This document shows, piece after piece, positions 12,881 through 20,666 of a stretch of 27,138 bases of DNA. Position 1 is the first letter of the stretch. Each line of letters starts with the position of its first letter. Under the pieces are notes generated by a model. It saw only the letters and a program-made list of their open reading frames with translations, had not been told where the DNA came from and made no database searches. This stretch comes from a virus. The stretch is from positions 1-27,138 of IMG/VR virus record IMGVR_UViG_3300036881_000003; one strand, written 5' to 3'. Both the position numbers and the translations under genes were made by a program.

Positions 12881-13819
12881 CTAGGTCAGCGACACGAATG
12901 CCGGTGCATACGCAATCGAGCACGTAGGTGCGGGAGATGGCAGGGACGGGTCTTGAGATGAGAAGTCGATGAAGGACAATCCCGGTGGCAGGTCGAACCA
13001 CTGCGAACCGGACACGAGCCACCCACGTCGGCTAGAAGCGACCGCTGAACCGCTCGCAGTGAACATCACTTCGTGGCTGTCGGTGTCGATGGTTAGGGTG
13101 TCGCCTGCATTGAGTGTGTACCCGGCACCTTGAAGGGGGTTGTAGAACGTGAGCGATTCACCCGTGGTGGCGTTCGTGACAGTCGGAGTTGTCACGGGAC
13201 CGGTGATGGTGATGACGGGCAGGCAGTTGATGTTGCCTGAGTTGGTGACTTGCATGGAGCCGTATGGCGATGCAGCACCGAATGTCACATTGAAGGTGAC
13301 CGGGAACGTCAGTCCACCGGAGAACGCCGGTAGTGCCACTGAGCTGACCGCGGAAGGTCCATAGATGCGCGGGTCGGTAGCGTGTAAACCGACTATGACG
13401 CTCTTGGCGAAGCTGCCCGTCGTCCATGCCAGATCAATGGGAATCGCGCGCTTGCGCACACGACACATCGACACGAGCTGCGGAAGGTCAGGCAGCTTCA
13501 CCCACAACGGTGTTTCAGTTTGCCCGTCTGGCGGTGGCACCGTTGCAGCGGCCATCTTCGTCAATGCGCTCTGCAATGAGACCCCATCCGACGCCGAGTC
13601 CAGCGTCAGTGTGATGTCTCGCCCACCTAGCAGGTCGAGTCCGGCAAATTCCCCGACTGTTCTCGGACGCGCGATGTCACCGGTACGAACCGTGGGCAGG
13701 TCCAGACCTTCGATGCCGAGAATGGCGTAAGCGGTTCCAGCGCCCATCTTCAATCCGTTGTAGGAGATTTGGAAGTCTGCGAGAACTGGCGGGGTGATGG
13801 ATGGTGACGGGAAACTCAT
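12881..13819 (-). CDS. Distal tail protein (siphovirus Dit-like)
   Basis: A 312-residue protein lying directly after the tape measure, where Dit proteins are found. Features of the family include an N-terminal beta domain, a central segment with WTTGSFAKSVIVGLHATDPRIYG, and the C-terminal SGNINCLPVITITGP ... DTLTIDTDSHEVMF block typical of siphovirus tail component proteins. Dit hexamers join the tail tube to the hub and carry the receptor-binding apparatus. The ATG at 13819 is used; the longer frame back to 13951 would read into the tape measure gene. Confidence 0.85.
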   Translation of the reverse strand: MSFPSPSITPPVLADFQISYNGLKMGAGTAYAILGIEGLDLPTVRTGDIARPRTVGEFAGLDLLGGRDITLTLDSASDGVSLQSALTKMAAATVPPPDGQTETPLWVKLPDLPQLVSMCRVRKRAIPIDLAWTTGSFAKSVIVGLHATDPRIYGPSAVSSVALPAFSGGLTFPVTFNVTFGAASPYGSMQVTNSGNINCLPVITITGPVTTPTVTNATTGESLTFYNPLQGAGYTLNAGDTLTIDTDSHEVMFTASGSAVASSRRGWLVSGSQWFDLPPGLSFIDFSSQDPSLPSPAPTCSIAYAPAFVSLT

Positions 13820-13832
13820 GGGGTGCCTTTCA

Positions 13833-16292
13833 TCAGACAGCCGCCACGCGGAGTGCCCAGCCAACCTCAGCGGCGATCTGATAGGGGTCTGCCTGGCTCG
13901 CGACGTTGACCTCAACGTTGTTCGTGGTCGACTCCCCACCCATCGCGCCACCTAGCTGGTTGTTCGGAGTTATGGTGCCTGAGGTTGAAGGGGTGAACAG
14001 TTCCATTCCCTTTTCACCGACCCATGCCGTTTGACCAGCAGCCAACGGACCACCCGTAGCCAAGTGTGGAATTTCAGGGATTAGTTTGGAAGGAGCGTGC
14101 CAGCCGAGAAATGAAATGCTCGCAACGGTACTGTCAATCGGGTCGATGATGCCGGAGTTGATGGCGCTAATGATGCCGTTGACAATGGTCGTGCCTATGC
14201 CACTGAATACGCCGCCTACGGCACTGGCTGCACCAGAGATGGCACTCCCGATGTCACCTGGCAGCTTCCCGAATCCCGACACGATGGGGTCGTAGACGTT
14301 CGTCTTGATCCACGTCCATGCACCAGAGAGTCCACCGAACACAGTGCCGACGATGTCGCCTAGACCGGCTAATAGTTTGCCGGGAATACCGGTGAAGTAG
14401 CTAACCAGCGGAGTCGTGACGTTCGTCTCAATCCATTGCTGAGAGGTAGTAAGTGCGTGCCAGATGGTGGTCACGATGTCGCCCAGACCAGTGACAAATC
14501 GAGCGGGAATTCCAGTCACGTAGGTAATCAGTGGGGCGATGACATTCGAGTCGATCCATTGAACGGAGTTCTTCAGTGCGCCCCAAATGGTGCCGACGAT
14601 GTCACCGAGGCCAGTCACGATCTCGCCCGGCAGAGCGGTGAAGAAGCCGACCACATCAGAGATCAGCTTGGACACGTCGGAGCGGATCGTGTTCCAGTGC
14701 TTGACGATCTCAAGCACGAGCAGACCGAGTGGACCGGTCACCACTGTGACGATGATCGGGATGATTGTGGACAGGTGATCCTTGACCCAATCCCAGCAGT
14801 CCTTGACCGCGCCCTTGATGTCCCTCCAAACGTCGTCAAGCAGCTTCTTGCAGAGCTGCCAGTGCGTCACAACCAACATGGCGACGATGAGCACCAGGCC
14901 GATGGGACCAAGCATGGCGGACATGCCCTCTCCACCGGCCGTGCCTGCTTCTTCCATCGTGGTGCCAGTCTCTGTGGCAGCAGTGCCCATGCCCTCGAAG
15001 GACAGTTGCGTCTCTTCACCAGCAGCGGTGGATTCTTCGGCCTGCACTGTTTGCGCCCGGCCTAGTCCTGCGATCTTTCCCACCAGGTCACCGATGGCCT
15101 TGCCAGCCTTGCCGACGCTACTGATGGCGTCTCCGGTCGCCTTGACGAATTTGGTGCCCATACCGATGATGTAGACCGCGATGGCTGTTGCCAAGATTCC
15201 GCCGATGACAGCACCGAGTGCTTCAGCGATGACTTTGTGTTTCGTCAGCCACGTCACGATGTCAGTGACCACTTTGATGGCCTTGGTGATCATCGGAATC
15301 AGAACTTCGCCAAACTTAATTCCCAAATTGGTTACGGATGCCTTGGCAATGTCGAGCTGACCACCGAGTGTTTCGCCGTAAGCCTTGGCAGCACCATGCA
15401 CCTTCTGGTCAATGGCGTCGAGAGTGGAACCGCCTGCCTTCTGGTCCTTGGTCAATTGCTGCTGCGAAGCGTCGACCTTCAAGTGAGCAGCCCGAAGCGC
15501 GTCCTGCGCCTTTGCTCCGGTCAGCGTCCCGCTGTTGACCTGGTCCTGAGTGCTGAGCAGACCAAGGTTGGCGGTGGCCAGATTCTTCTGGTCGGTAGCC
15601 AGTGTCTTGGCCTTGTCCGAACCAACGTCGATGTTGATGCCGAGAGACTTGAGACCCTTTGCGTTTCCCTGGTACGCCTTGGTCACCAGGTTGGCAGCAT
15701 CGGTGAGCGAGATGTTCTTGGCTCGCGCAACGTCCATTTCCGTGTTCAATAGCTTGGTCTGCGTTGCCTGGTCCTTGGTGACTCGCACGTTGACGGTCGC
15801 AGCACTAGTGACTGCGGTCTGGTTGAAACCGTTGGCCTGTCCAGCCGCGGTGTTCCGGTTCAACTCTCCCGTGTATGTCTTGGCGGATTCACCATTGTTC
15901 TTGGCAGCTACGTCGTACTGCGCAGCGGCCTTGTTCTGGTCCTCTGCCAGCTTCGTAGACTCAGCGCCAACAGCAGCTAGACCCGCGACACCAGCGATGG
16001 TGGCGACCTTTCCTAGCTGAGTGAACTTGGCAGTGAGACCCGCGACGCCACCTCCAGCCTTGTCCATTTCGGTGCCGATTTTCGAGACAGAACCAGAGAA
16101 TGGGATGCCGAAGCTGCCCATCTTCTGGCCCAGCTTGTCGAAGAAGCCACCGATCTTGGAGGTGGAGGAATCCATTGCTGCTTGACTCTTCTTGGCAGCC
16201 GCGTCAGCAGCAACACCCGTCTCCTCGAATGCCTTGACGGCACCCGTGGACGATCCGCTGATAATTGCGCGCAGGGTGACATCAGAACTCAT
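13833..16292 (-). CDS. Tape measure protein
   Basis: An 819-residue protein with a helical, Ala/Lys/Gln-rich N-terminal half, hydrophobic segments at about 355-380, 460-476 and 508-530, and three 41-residue tandem repeats at 556-678 (consensus GLGDIV-TIW-AL---QWI-TNV--PL). The C-terminus has LATGGPLAAG ... VGEKGMELFTP, a standard tape-measure ending. It sets tail length and is ejected with the DNA; by the usual rule of about 0.15 nm per residue it implies a tail near 120 nm. GAGGA lies about nine bases before the ATG. Confidence 0.95.
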   Translation of the reverse strand: MSSDVTLRAIISGSSTGAVKAFEETGVAADAAAKKSQAAMDSSTSKIGGFFDKLGQKMGSFGIPFSGSVSKIGTEMDKAGGGVAGLTAKFTQLGKVATIAGVAGLAAVGAESTKLAEDQNKAAAQYDVAAKNNGESAKTYTGELNRNTAAGQANGFNQTAVTSAATVNVRVTKDQATQTKLLNTEMDVARAKNISLTDAANLVTKAYQGNAKGLKSLGINIDVGSDKAKTLATDQKNLATANLGLLSTQDQVNSGTLTGAKAQDALRAAHLKVDASQQQLTKDQKAGGSTLDAIDQKVHGAAKAYGETLGGQLDIAKASVTNLGIKFGEVLIPMITKAIKVVTDIVTWLTKHKVIAEALGAVIGGILATAIAVYIIGMGTKFVKATGDAISSVGKAGKAIGDLVGKIAGLGRAQTVQAEESTAAGEETQLSFEGMGTAATETGTTMEEAGTAGGEGMSAMLGPIGLVLIVAMLVVTHWQLCKKLLDDVWRDIKGAVKDCWDWVKDHLSTIIPIIVTVVTGPLGLLVLEIVKHWNTIRSDVSKLISDVVGFFTALPGEIVTGLGDIVGTIWGALKNSVQWIDSNVIAPLITYVTGIPARFVTGLGDIVTTIWHALTTSQQWIETNVTTPLVSYFTGIPGKLLAGLGDIVGTVFGGLSGAWTWIKTNVYDPIVSGFGKLPGDIGSAISGAASAVGGVFSGIGTTIVNGIISAINSGIIDPIDSTVASISFLGWHAPSKLIPEIPHLATGGPLAAGQTAWVGEKGMELFTPSTSGTITPNNQLGGAMGGESTTNNVEVNVASQADPYQIAAEVGWALRVAAV
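14259..14627 (-). repeat. Three 123-base coding repeats in the tape measure gene
   Basis: Residues 556-596, 597-637 and 638-678 are 41-residue repeats, each with GLGDIV near the start and a (T/S)NV motif near residue 28. The first two are closest (TGLGDIV-TIW-AL--S-QWI); the third is more diverged. Tape-measure genes often change length by whole repeats, which alters tail length. Confidence 0.85.
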
Positions 16293-16448
16293 GGATTCGC
16301 TTCCTCAGAGAGACAAAATGCCACCGACCATCGGCAGCATCTTCCTTGCGGAACACACCCATGGTTGGTGGCGATATGGAGTTGTGGGGCTATCTATGCC
16401 CGAAACCGGCTGCGGGGCACACGGGCAATCCTGTGCGGAGTGGTGGGA
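16293..16448 (-). other. 156-base gap before the tape measure gene
   Basis: In a densely overlapping operon this gap stands out. It holds inverted repeats on the minus strand (TGCCCG with CGGGCA; GCACA with TGTGC). A 26-codon frame starting MGVFRKEDAADGRWHF overlaps the tape measure start (16292) by eight bases. That frame has no Shine-Dalgarno sequence, so I do not call it a gene. The gap may be a translational control region or a decayed gene. Confidence 0.45.
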
Positions 16449-16904
16449 CTACGACTCCGTGTCCACGACTACCTCACCGACGGCTTTATCCATCACGTCA
16501 ATGATGGCTTGCTGAGCTGCTTCACGACCGACAGCGAGAGCGGGCAGCAGGAAGGGGTGAGCCTGGTGGTCGTACCAGTGCGACCGGTCTCCGAACAGCG
16601 GAGCACGAAACTTGCCCGGCGCGCCACCATGCTCGAACGGCTCAGCATTGGGGGCCTTCTTGCCACCGGCCACAACGGACACGGTGAAGGACGAAACACG
16701 GACCTTCACGGAAGCAGGGATCTTCTTCGAGTACGGAGCGACGTTGGCTCGTGCGATGGTGGCGACTTCCTCACCAGCACCACGCAGACCAATTTTGACC
16801 TCTTTGCCGATCATGGGTGCTTGCTTGCGCAGTGCCTTAGCGAACTTCTGGAAGTCGCGGCAGTCGAGTCCGCCAGTACCAGTCAGGGTGACAGTGTTGG
16901 CCAT
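16449..16904 (-). CDS. HK97 gp10-like morphogenesis protein (151 aa)
   Basis: The pattern matches the HK97 gp10 family: N-terminal helix (FQKFAKALRKQAPMIGKEV), ATIARANVAPYSKKIPASVKV, a beta segment (SFTVSVVAGGKKAPNAEPFEHGG), then HPFLLPALAVGREAAQQAIIDVMDKA. Family members are head-tail joining or tail completion proteins. The ATG at 16904 follows AGGGA at about five bases and overlaps the stop of the frameshifted chaperone as TAATG. Its place between the chaperone and the tape measure gene is unusual, since gp10-like genes normally sit between the connector and tail tube genes. Confidence 0.85.
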   Translation of the reverse strand: MANTVTLTGTGGLDCRDFQKFAKALRKQAPMIGKEVKIGLRGAGEEVATIARANVAPYSKKIPASVKVRVSSFTVSVVAGGKKAPNAEPFEHGGAPGKFRAPLFGDRSHWYDHQAHPFLLPALAVGREAAQQAIIDVMDKAVGEVVVDTES

Positions 16905-17394
16905 TACGATCCCTGTCTATTGATCGACTCGACGTTGGCAACCAGGACGGCCGTGTCACGGAAAGACAACCGGCCAAACTGCTCAGGTGTGACGCTGAAG
17001 TGGTATGCGAACGATGCCAGGTAGGTCAGGCGTCGGTGATGGAGAGATCCGGGGGTGTTCCAGAGACCTCCGGGTCTTTTGGGTCCACTGTCGCCGTGCC
17101 TCCACCGGACACCACGTCGTTATGGACACCAGGCGCGTCGTCCTCAACTTCGTCATCAACGAAGCCAAGTTCACCCATCTTGAAGTGGATGTCACCGACG
17201 CGGAGTCCAGGTTCGGTGCGTGACCTGAGCAACCACACCAGCGATGTCATCGCCTGCATGGAACCTTCAGTCAGCATCGTGTTCCAACGGTCGAAGGTGC
17301 ATCCCATCTGCTTCTCGATGGCCATGCCTTCGTCGTTGGTGATGTCAGCAGCATCGAACGCGTGCTCGACACCCTGAATGGAAATCTTCGCCAT
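16904..17394 (-). CDS. Tail assembly chaperone, -1 frameshift product (163 aa)
   Basis: A -1 slip on CCCAAAA (17077-17083) joins the first 106 codons of the 17026 gene to a 57-codon extension in the -1 frame that ends with TAA at 16904-16906. The extension, with RLTYLASFAYHFSVTPEQFGRL, resembles the T domain of lambda-type G-T chaperones. It is open from the slip site to the next gene. In known phages the long form recruits the tape measure protein while the short form coats it. The slip efficiency cannot be read from sequence. Confidence 0.88.
17026..17394 (-). CDS. Tail assembly chaperone, short form (G-like, 122 aa)
   Basis: This small acidic protein lies between the tail tube and tape measure genes, the conserved place of lambda gpG-like chaperones. 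It begins MAKISIQGVEHAF, has a central helical part (MQAMTSLVWLLRSRTEPGL) and a disordered acidic C-terminus. AGGAG precedes the ATG by about ten bases. A canonical slippery heptamer lies 16 codons before the stop and gives rise to the longer G-T form. Confidence 0.88.
   Translation of the reverse strand: MAKISIQGVEHAFDAADITNDEGMAIEKQMGCTFDRWNTMLTEGSMQAMTSLVWLLRSRTEPGLRVGDIHFKMGELGFVDDEVEDDAPGVHNDVVSGGGTATVDPKDPEVSGTPPDLSITDA
17077..17083 (-). promoter_or_regulatory. Programmed -1 ribosomal frameshift site CCCAAAA
   Basis: The minus-strand heptamer C-CCA-AAA has exactly the X-XXY-YYZ phasing relative to the zero frame (GAC-CCA-AAA). Re-pairing as CCC-AAA enters a frame open for 57 more codons. 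GGACCC/GGTCTC-like purine-rich and GC-rich sequence follows, but I did not establish a definite stimulatory hairpin. Confidence 0.85.
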
Positions 17395-17418
17395 GAATCT
17401 CTCTCCTAGTTGGTGGGG

Positions 17419-18471
17419 TCAGACTGCGACTTCGTTGGACACGTAGGCCAACTGAATGGCCGGGTCGCCAGCAGGGTCGACAAGTCCCGAGAATGGAACC
17501 TTGACGCTGATGACGCCGGGGCCGGAAGCAGCGGGCGTGTCGCCCTCGAACTTGATTGCCGGGATGGTGACGTACAGCCCGGCGTTGGTCAGAGAGCCGG
17601 TGCCACCGACTGTCGGTGAGGTCAGCGCAATCTGAATGGCCGTGGATGTGTCAGCAGCGAATGCCGTGTAGAAGTCGGCCAGGTTGGCGAACTCGATCTC
17701 AACGTCTCCGCTGATGTCAGAGAAGCCGTTGGTCAACTGCTCAGCCTTGACCTGAGACCCGAGAGTGAACCGGTCGGTCGCAAGGACGTTCGTGCCCTTG
17801 ATGCTGATGCTCTTGATGAGACCGGTCGGTGCAGCGCCACCAGCAACAGACACGATGCTCGATGCCACGGAGACAGTGCCACCAGTAAGCAGCGAGCCAG
17901 AACCCCAATTGAGCAGGTTCGGGGCAGACGCACCAGAGAGGTACGTGGCCGACGTGTACGCAGGCGAGCCAGTGGCTTCGGCCCATGCGTCGACAGTGAG
18001 GGACAGAGTGGCGATGCCACCCACGGCACATGCAATCGTCCAGTCGATCAGCTTCACCCCGTTGTAGCTGAACGCTTGGATGCCCTGGCCCGAAGTGAAC
18101 GGGATGCCCTTCTGAAGCGAGAGCGACTGTGCTTCGAGGAAGCCGGGGACGTGGCTCTGCGTGTACAGCGAGCCGTTGGCGATGGGAACAGCGACCGAAC
18201 CGATGCAGTGAGCCAGGATCAGACCAAACTGCTTGTCGGCCAACTCGTACTCGATGGAACCGGTGACGGCCTTCGACACGAGGACACGACGGTCAGCCTG
18301 CTTGAAGCGTGAACCTTGCAGGGCTTCGCTCTGCGCGGTGACCTTCTTGAGCACTAGCGGCGCGCTCTTGTGCGGCATCCACCGTGCGGGAGTGACGAAG
18401 GTGCCGACTGTTGCTTCAGCGGCCAAGCCGAGGGTTTCGCCTAGACCGGACGGGATGTAGGACTGAGTCAT
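17419..18471 (-). CDS. Major tail protein (tail tube)
   Basis: A 350-residue beta-rich protein in the tail tube position. It starts MTQSYIPSGLGETLGLAAEATVG, followed by TFVTPARWMPHKSAPL and the pattern SEALQGSRFKQADRRVLVSKAVTGSIEYEL, characteristic of siphovirus tube subunits (trigger loop and tube-forming strands). The late segments TFTLG-like (DRFTLGSQVKAEQL) and GVISVKVPFSGLVDPAGDPAIQL fit the C-terminal half of the family. Hexamers stack to form the tube. The ATG overlaps the upstream stop as ATGA. The gene keeps the compact low-overlap layout of its neighbours. Confidence 0.88.
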   Translation of the reverse strand: MTQSYIPSGLGETLGLAAEATVGTFVTPARWMPHKSAPLVLKKVTAQSEALQGSRFKQADRRVLVSKAVTGSIEYELADKQFGLILAHCIGSVAVPIANGSLYTQSHVPGFLEAQSLSLQKGIPFTSGQGIQAFSYNGVKLIDWTIACAVGGIATLSLTVDAWAEATGSPAYTSATYLSGASAPNLLNWGSGSLLTGGTVSVASSIVSVAGGAAPTGLIKSISIKGTNVLATDRFTLGSQVKAEQLTNGFSDISGDVEIEFANLADFYTAFAADTSTAIQIALTSPTVGGTGSLTNAGLYVTIPAIKFEGDTPAASGPGVISVKVPFSGLVDPAGDPAIQLAYVSNEVAV

Positions 18472-18683
18472 TGGGCGACTTCCTGATCTGCGTCGACTTC
18501 GACGGGTGCGGGTGCGGGCAATGCAATGGGTGCGACGTATGCGCCGACCTCTTGCAAGACCGGGTGGTTCTCGTAGTGATCACGAATCTCTTCAGGGATC
18601 TCAACAACGGCATCCGGCTCTACGACCTTGCCGGTGATGTAGTCCACGACCGTCTCCGGTCCAACGTTGCGGTACTGAGCCAT
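18468..18683 (-). CDS. Small protein before the tail tube gene (71 aa)
   Basis: Begins MAQYRNVGPETVVDYITGKVV, then VVEIPEEIRDHYENHPVL and a Pro/Ala/acidic tail. Similar-sized proteins with an N-terminal beta hairpin occur immediately before the tail tube gene in many actinophages; their role is unknown, possibly in the head-tail interface. AGGAG lies about nine bases before the ATG. Confidence 0.75.
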   Translation of the reverse strand: MAQYRNVGPETVVDYITGKVVEPDAVVEIPEEIRDHYENHPVLQEVGAYVAPIALPAPAPVEVDADQEVAQ

Positions 18684-18702
18684 GTTGCTGGTCTCCTAAG
18701 AG

Positions 18703-19152
18703 TTAGACGGTGACTCGCGCGGCGCACGAGAAGGCGAAGGTGACTGTGTGCAGCGCGCCACCGATTTCAGTGATTTCGTTGACCCCGTTGGCAGAGGCAG
18801 GCACGACCCACTCAACGATGTTGCCAAGTCGCTTGCCGTCCGCGATGACGGGAGTCATCACGTAGGACTGGTATGCCGCCCATGCGTCGTCGCGGGCCTG
18901 CTGAAAGTCCGTATCACCACGGAAGACACGAACACACCCCGAGAGGTTGTACGTCTCTTGGAAGGCGAACCATGGCAGCGACTCGATGTCGAAACGGTGG
19001 TTCTCGATCTCCGTGAGTTCGATGAAGGTGCCAGGAACGTACTTGCGGAGTTCGGCATCCACGACAGTGATGTCTGCCAAGGTGGCAGCGGCCTTGAACA
19101 AGTTGAGCAGGTAGTCGAACGCGGCGGGCGCGGTAGCGGTGACGTTGGCCAT
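18703..19152 (-). CDS. Tail terminator protein (149 aa)
   Basis: Sequence features fit the gpU / tail terminator fold: an N-terminal helix (APAAFDYLLNLFKAAATL), a central strand segment (FIELTEIENHRFDIESLPWF), a helix with FQQARDDAWAAYQSYV, and a final strand pair (GGALHTVTFAFSCAARV). Tail terminators cap the tube at the end joining the head. The ATG at 19152 overlaps the upstream stop as TGATG. The frame is open to 19533 but that extension covers the connector gene and is Arg/His-rich, as expected of a shadow. Confidence 0.75.
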   Translation of the reverse strand: MANVTATAPAAFDYLLNLFKAAATLADITVVDAELRKYVPGTFIELTEIENHRFDIESLPWFAFQETYNLSGCVRVFRGDTDFQQARDDAWAAYQSYVMTPVIADGKRLGNIVEWVVPASANGVNEITEIGGALHTVTFAFSCAARVTV

Positions 19153-19793
19153 CAGCCGATGACGAGGCGTCGGTAGGGCGCTATCCACGACTGAATTCGA
19201 TAGGGCACCCCGGCCCATAGAGCGGAACCAGTGTCGTCGCTGCTGTATATGTCGTTCTTGTTGATTGCAGCGGCCTGCTGCGTGTTCACCCAAATGTATT
19301 TGATGAGGTCGACCGTGGCCATCCACAGCACGGGCGGGATCGGGTTGTACCCGGCGATGTACGTGACTTCGACGTTGCGACGGCCAGGGAAGAACGGACG
19401 GGACCAGGAGTAGCCAGCGAACACGCGGCCAAGTTCTCCGGTGAGGTAGTTGACCTGCACACCATCGACGGGATTCTCGGGCGTGGACTCGGGCAGCTCG
19501 ATGAAGCCGCCAGTGCTCTGGTACTCGGCACACGACACCAGCTCGATGATCGGGTACTGATTCAGAAGGATCTGTGAGCCGGACCAGCCGTCGTGACGCT
19601 CTGTGTAAACGGTCGGCGCGACAGGTCGGTTGATCTCATTGCTGATCCACTCGCACGCCATGTCAATGACGCGTTGCAGCATCGGGTCCTGAGCGGTTGA
19701 GGCATTGGCCGGGAATTGCAGCCACGCCTTGACCTCGTCAATGTCGAGGTAGGTGACCCATGACTGAGATGAGGCAATCGTGGGGGTCGTCAT
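19152..19793 (-). CDS. Head-tail connector (gp6-like adaptor, 213 aa)
   Basis: YLDIDEVKAWLQFP, then LQRVIDMACEWISNEINRPVAP, matches the helical adaptor family that docks beneath the portal. The central part (LLNQYPIIELVSC, VNYLTGELGRVFAG, VEVTYIAGYNPIPPVLWMATVDLIKYIW) is also characteristic. The ATG overlaps the upstream stop as ATGA, with AAGGGG about six bases before it. I see no separate stopper gene between this and the tail terminator. Confidence 0.85.
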   Translation of the reverse strand: MTTPTIASSQSWVTYLDIDEVKAWLQFPANASTAQDPMLQRVIDMACEWISNEINRPVAPTVYTERHDGWSGSQILLNQYPIIELVSCAEYQSTGGFIELPESTPENPVDGVQVNYLTGELGRVFAGYSWSRPFFPGRRNVEVTYIAGYNPIPPVLWMATVDLIKYIWVNTQQAAAINKNDIYSSDDTGSALWAGVPYRIQSWIAPYRRLVIG

Positions 19794-20125
19794 CCGATGC
19801 CCCTTGCAGTGTTGGGAAGCAGCGTCGAGATGTCGACGGTGCCATCGACGGCAGCGTGAGGGATGACGATGCAGTAGTCACGCTCAGGCGCGCCCTTGAT
19901 TTTCTCGGTCACGGTGTACAGCGAGTCGACCGCGGTGTCATCGTTGGCCACTAGCACCTGAGAGAAGTGGCCTGTGTCGTCCAACACCACTTCTGTCGGC
20001 AAGGCGTTGAAGATGACGCCAGCATTCGTGATCGGCACACTCAGCTCGAAAGTGAGGGAGCCAGCGGAAGCAGTTCCGTCCACTTCGTTGTAGGTCCCGG
20101 TCAGGGTGACCAGAGTGGCGGTCAT
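19790..20125 (-). CDS. Small beta-rich head-region protein (111 aa)
   Basis: VTLTGTYNEVDGTASAGSLTFEL followed by PTEVVLDDTGHFSQVLVAND suggests an immunoglobulin-like or carboxypeptidase-regulatory-like beta sandwich, a fold used by head decoration and fibre proteins. No specific family recognised. It lies between the capsid and connector genes, where decoration proteins are often found. The start is one base past the upstream TGA, without a clear Shine-Dalgarno, so it is probably coupled. Confidence 0.7.
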   Translation of the reverse strand: MTATLVTLTGTYNEVDGTASAGSLTFELSVPITNAGVIFNALPTEVVLDDTGHFSQVLVANDDTAVDSLYTVTEKIKGAPERDYCIVIPHAAVDGTVDISTLLPNTARGIG

Positions 20126-20126
20126 G

Positions 20127-20441
20127 TCAAGCCGCGCTGTGGACAGTTACTCCCACAGAACCACCAGTGACGGTGGTTGTGATGACCGCCTGTACGAAGC
20201 GGGCAGCGGCAGTGACCGTGGTGGTGGTGACGCCTGCGGCAGTGAGTGTTGCCATGGCAGTCTTGAACCAGTTGACGCCATCCTGCGAGATTTCGAGAGT
20301 GACAACGCCACCGGTCGTACTGGCTGCGGCGGTGCACACGGCGGTGTGAACCGAACGAGGCTCACCGTTGTCTAGGACGACGGGAACGGTCGACGTTGCA
20401 GTAGAACCGGCTGGAATGCTTGCGACTGCGGCGATTCCCAT
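20127..20441 (-). CDS. Small Thr/Ala-rich head-region protein (104 aa)
   Basis: The core GGVVTLEISQDGVNWFKTAM and the ending RFVQAVITTTVTGGSVGVTVHSA form a regular strand pattern, again beta-sandwich-like; SxDGxNW-type segments occur in several phage structural proteins. With 19790-20125 it could be a decoration or head-fibre component. The ATG lies three bases after the upstream stop. Confidence 0.7.
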   Translation of the reverse strand: MGIAAVASIPAGSTATSTVPVVLDNGEPRSVHTAVCTAAASTTGGVVTLEISQDGVNWFKTAMATLTAAGVTTTTVTAAARFVQAVITTTVTGGSVGVTVHSAA

Positions 20442-20444
20442 AGG

Positions 20445-20585
20445 TCAGGTCCGTTCAGAGTGAGGGTGGGTGTTGACGGCTCTCTCAGCGAACGCATCAG
20501 GTGTGCGCGCGAGTGGCCGTTCATTGCGATGGATGCGACCACAGGACTGGCAGACTTCACCAGCAGGTCGGGGTGTGTTGGCCAT
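20445..20585 (-). CDS. Tiny CxxC protein after the capsid gene (46 aa)
   Basis: Begins MANTPRPAGEVCQSCGRIHR; the CxxC with nearby His suggests half of a zinc site, so it may dimerise or be a remnant. GGAGG lies four to five bases before the ATG at 20585. A longer frame to 20639 would start within the hairpin at 20610-20655 and is rejected. Unknown function. Confidence 0.65.
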   Translation of the reverse strand: MANTPRPAGEVCQSCGRIHRNERPLARTPDAFAERAVNTHPHSERT

Positions 20586-20609
20586 GAGACCTCCACTGTG
20601 TGTCCGGTG

Positions 20610-20655
20610 CAGGACAGGTGCCGCGTTGGGAGAGAGCAACGCGACACCTGCCCTG
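20610..20655 (-). promoter_or_regulatory. Very strong hairpin just after the capsid gene
   Basis: Two 19-base arms (20610-20628 and 20637-20655) pair completely in the minus-strand RNA, allowing two G-U pairs, around an eight-base CTCTCTCC loop. It starts 11 bases after the capsid stop and ends 24 bases before the next ATG. No U-tract follows, so it is probably a 3' stability or processing element, or a partial attenuator, that raises capsid output over downstream genes. Confidence 0.85.
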
Positions 20656-20666
20656 GACGGGGTCTT

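Noticed and set aside
14259-14627. CRISPR-like regular repeats
   Set aside because: The 123-base periodicity is coding (41-residue tape measure repeats) and has no unique spacers; no CRISPR array is present in the window.
16192-16515. 107-codon plus-strand frame across the gap before the tape measure gene
   Set aside because: It is antisense to two real genes at both ends and has no start signal; the middle looked protein-like (HGWWRYGVVG) but no domain is recognisable.
19153-19533. N-terminal extension of the tail terminator frame
   Set aside because: It overlaps the connector gene, is Arg/His-rich and is not needed; TGATG coupling supports the start at 19152.
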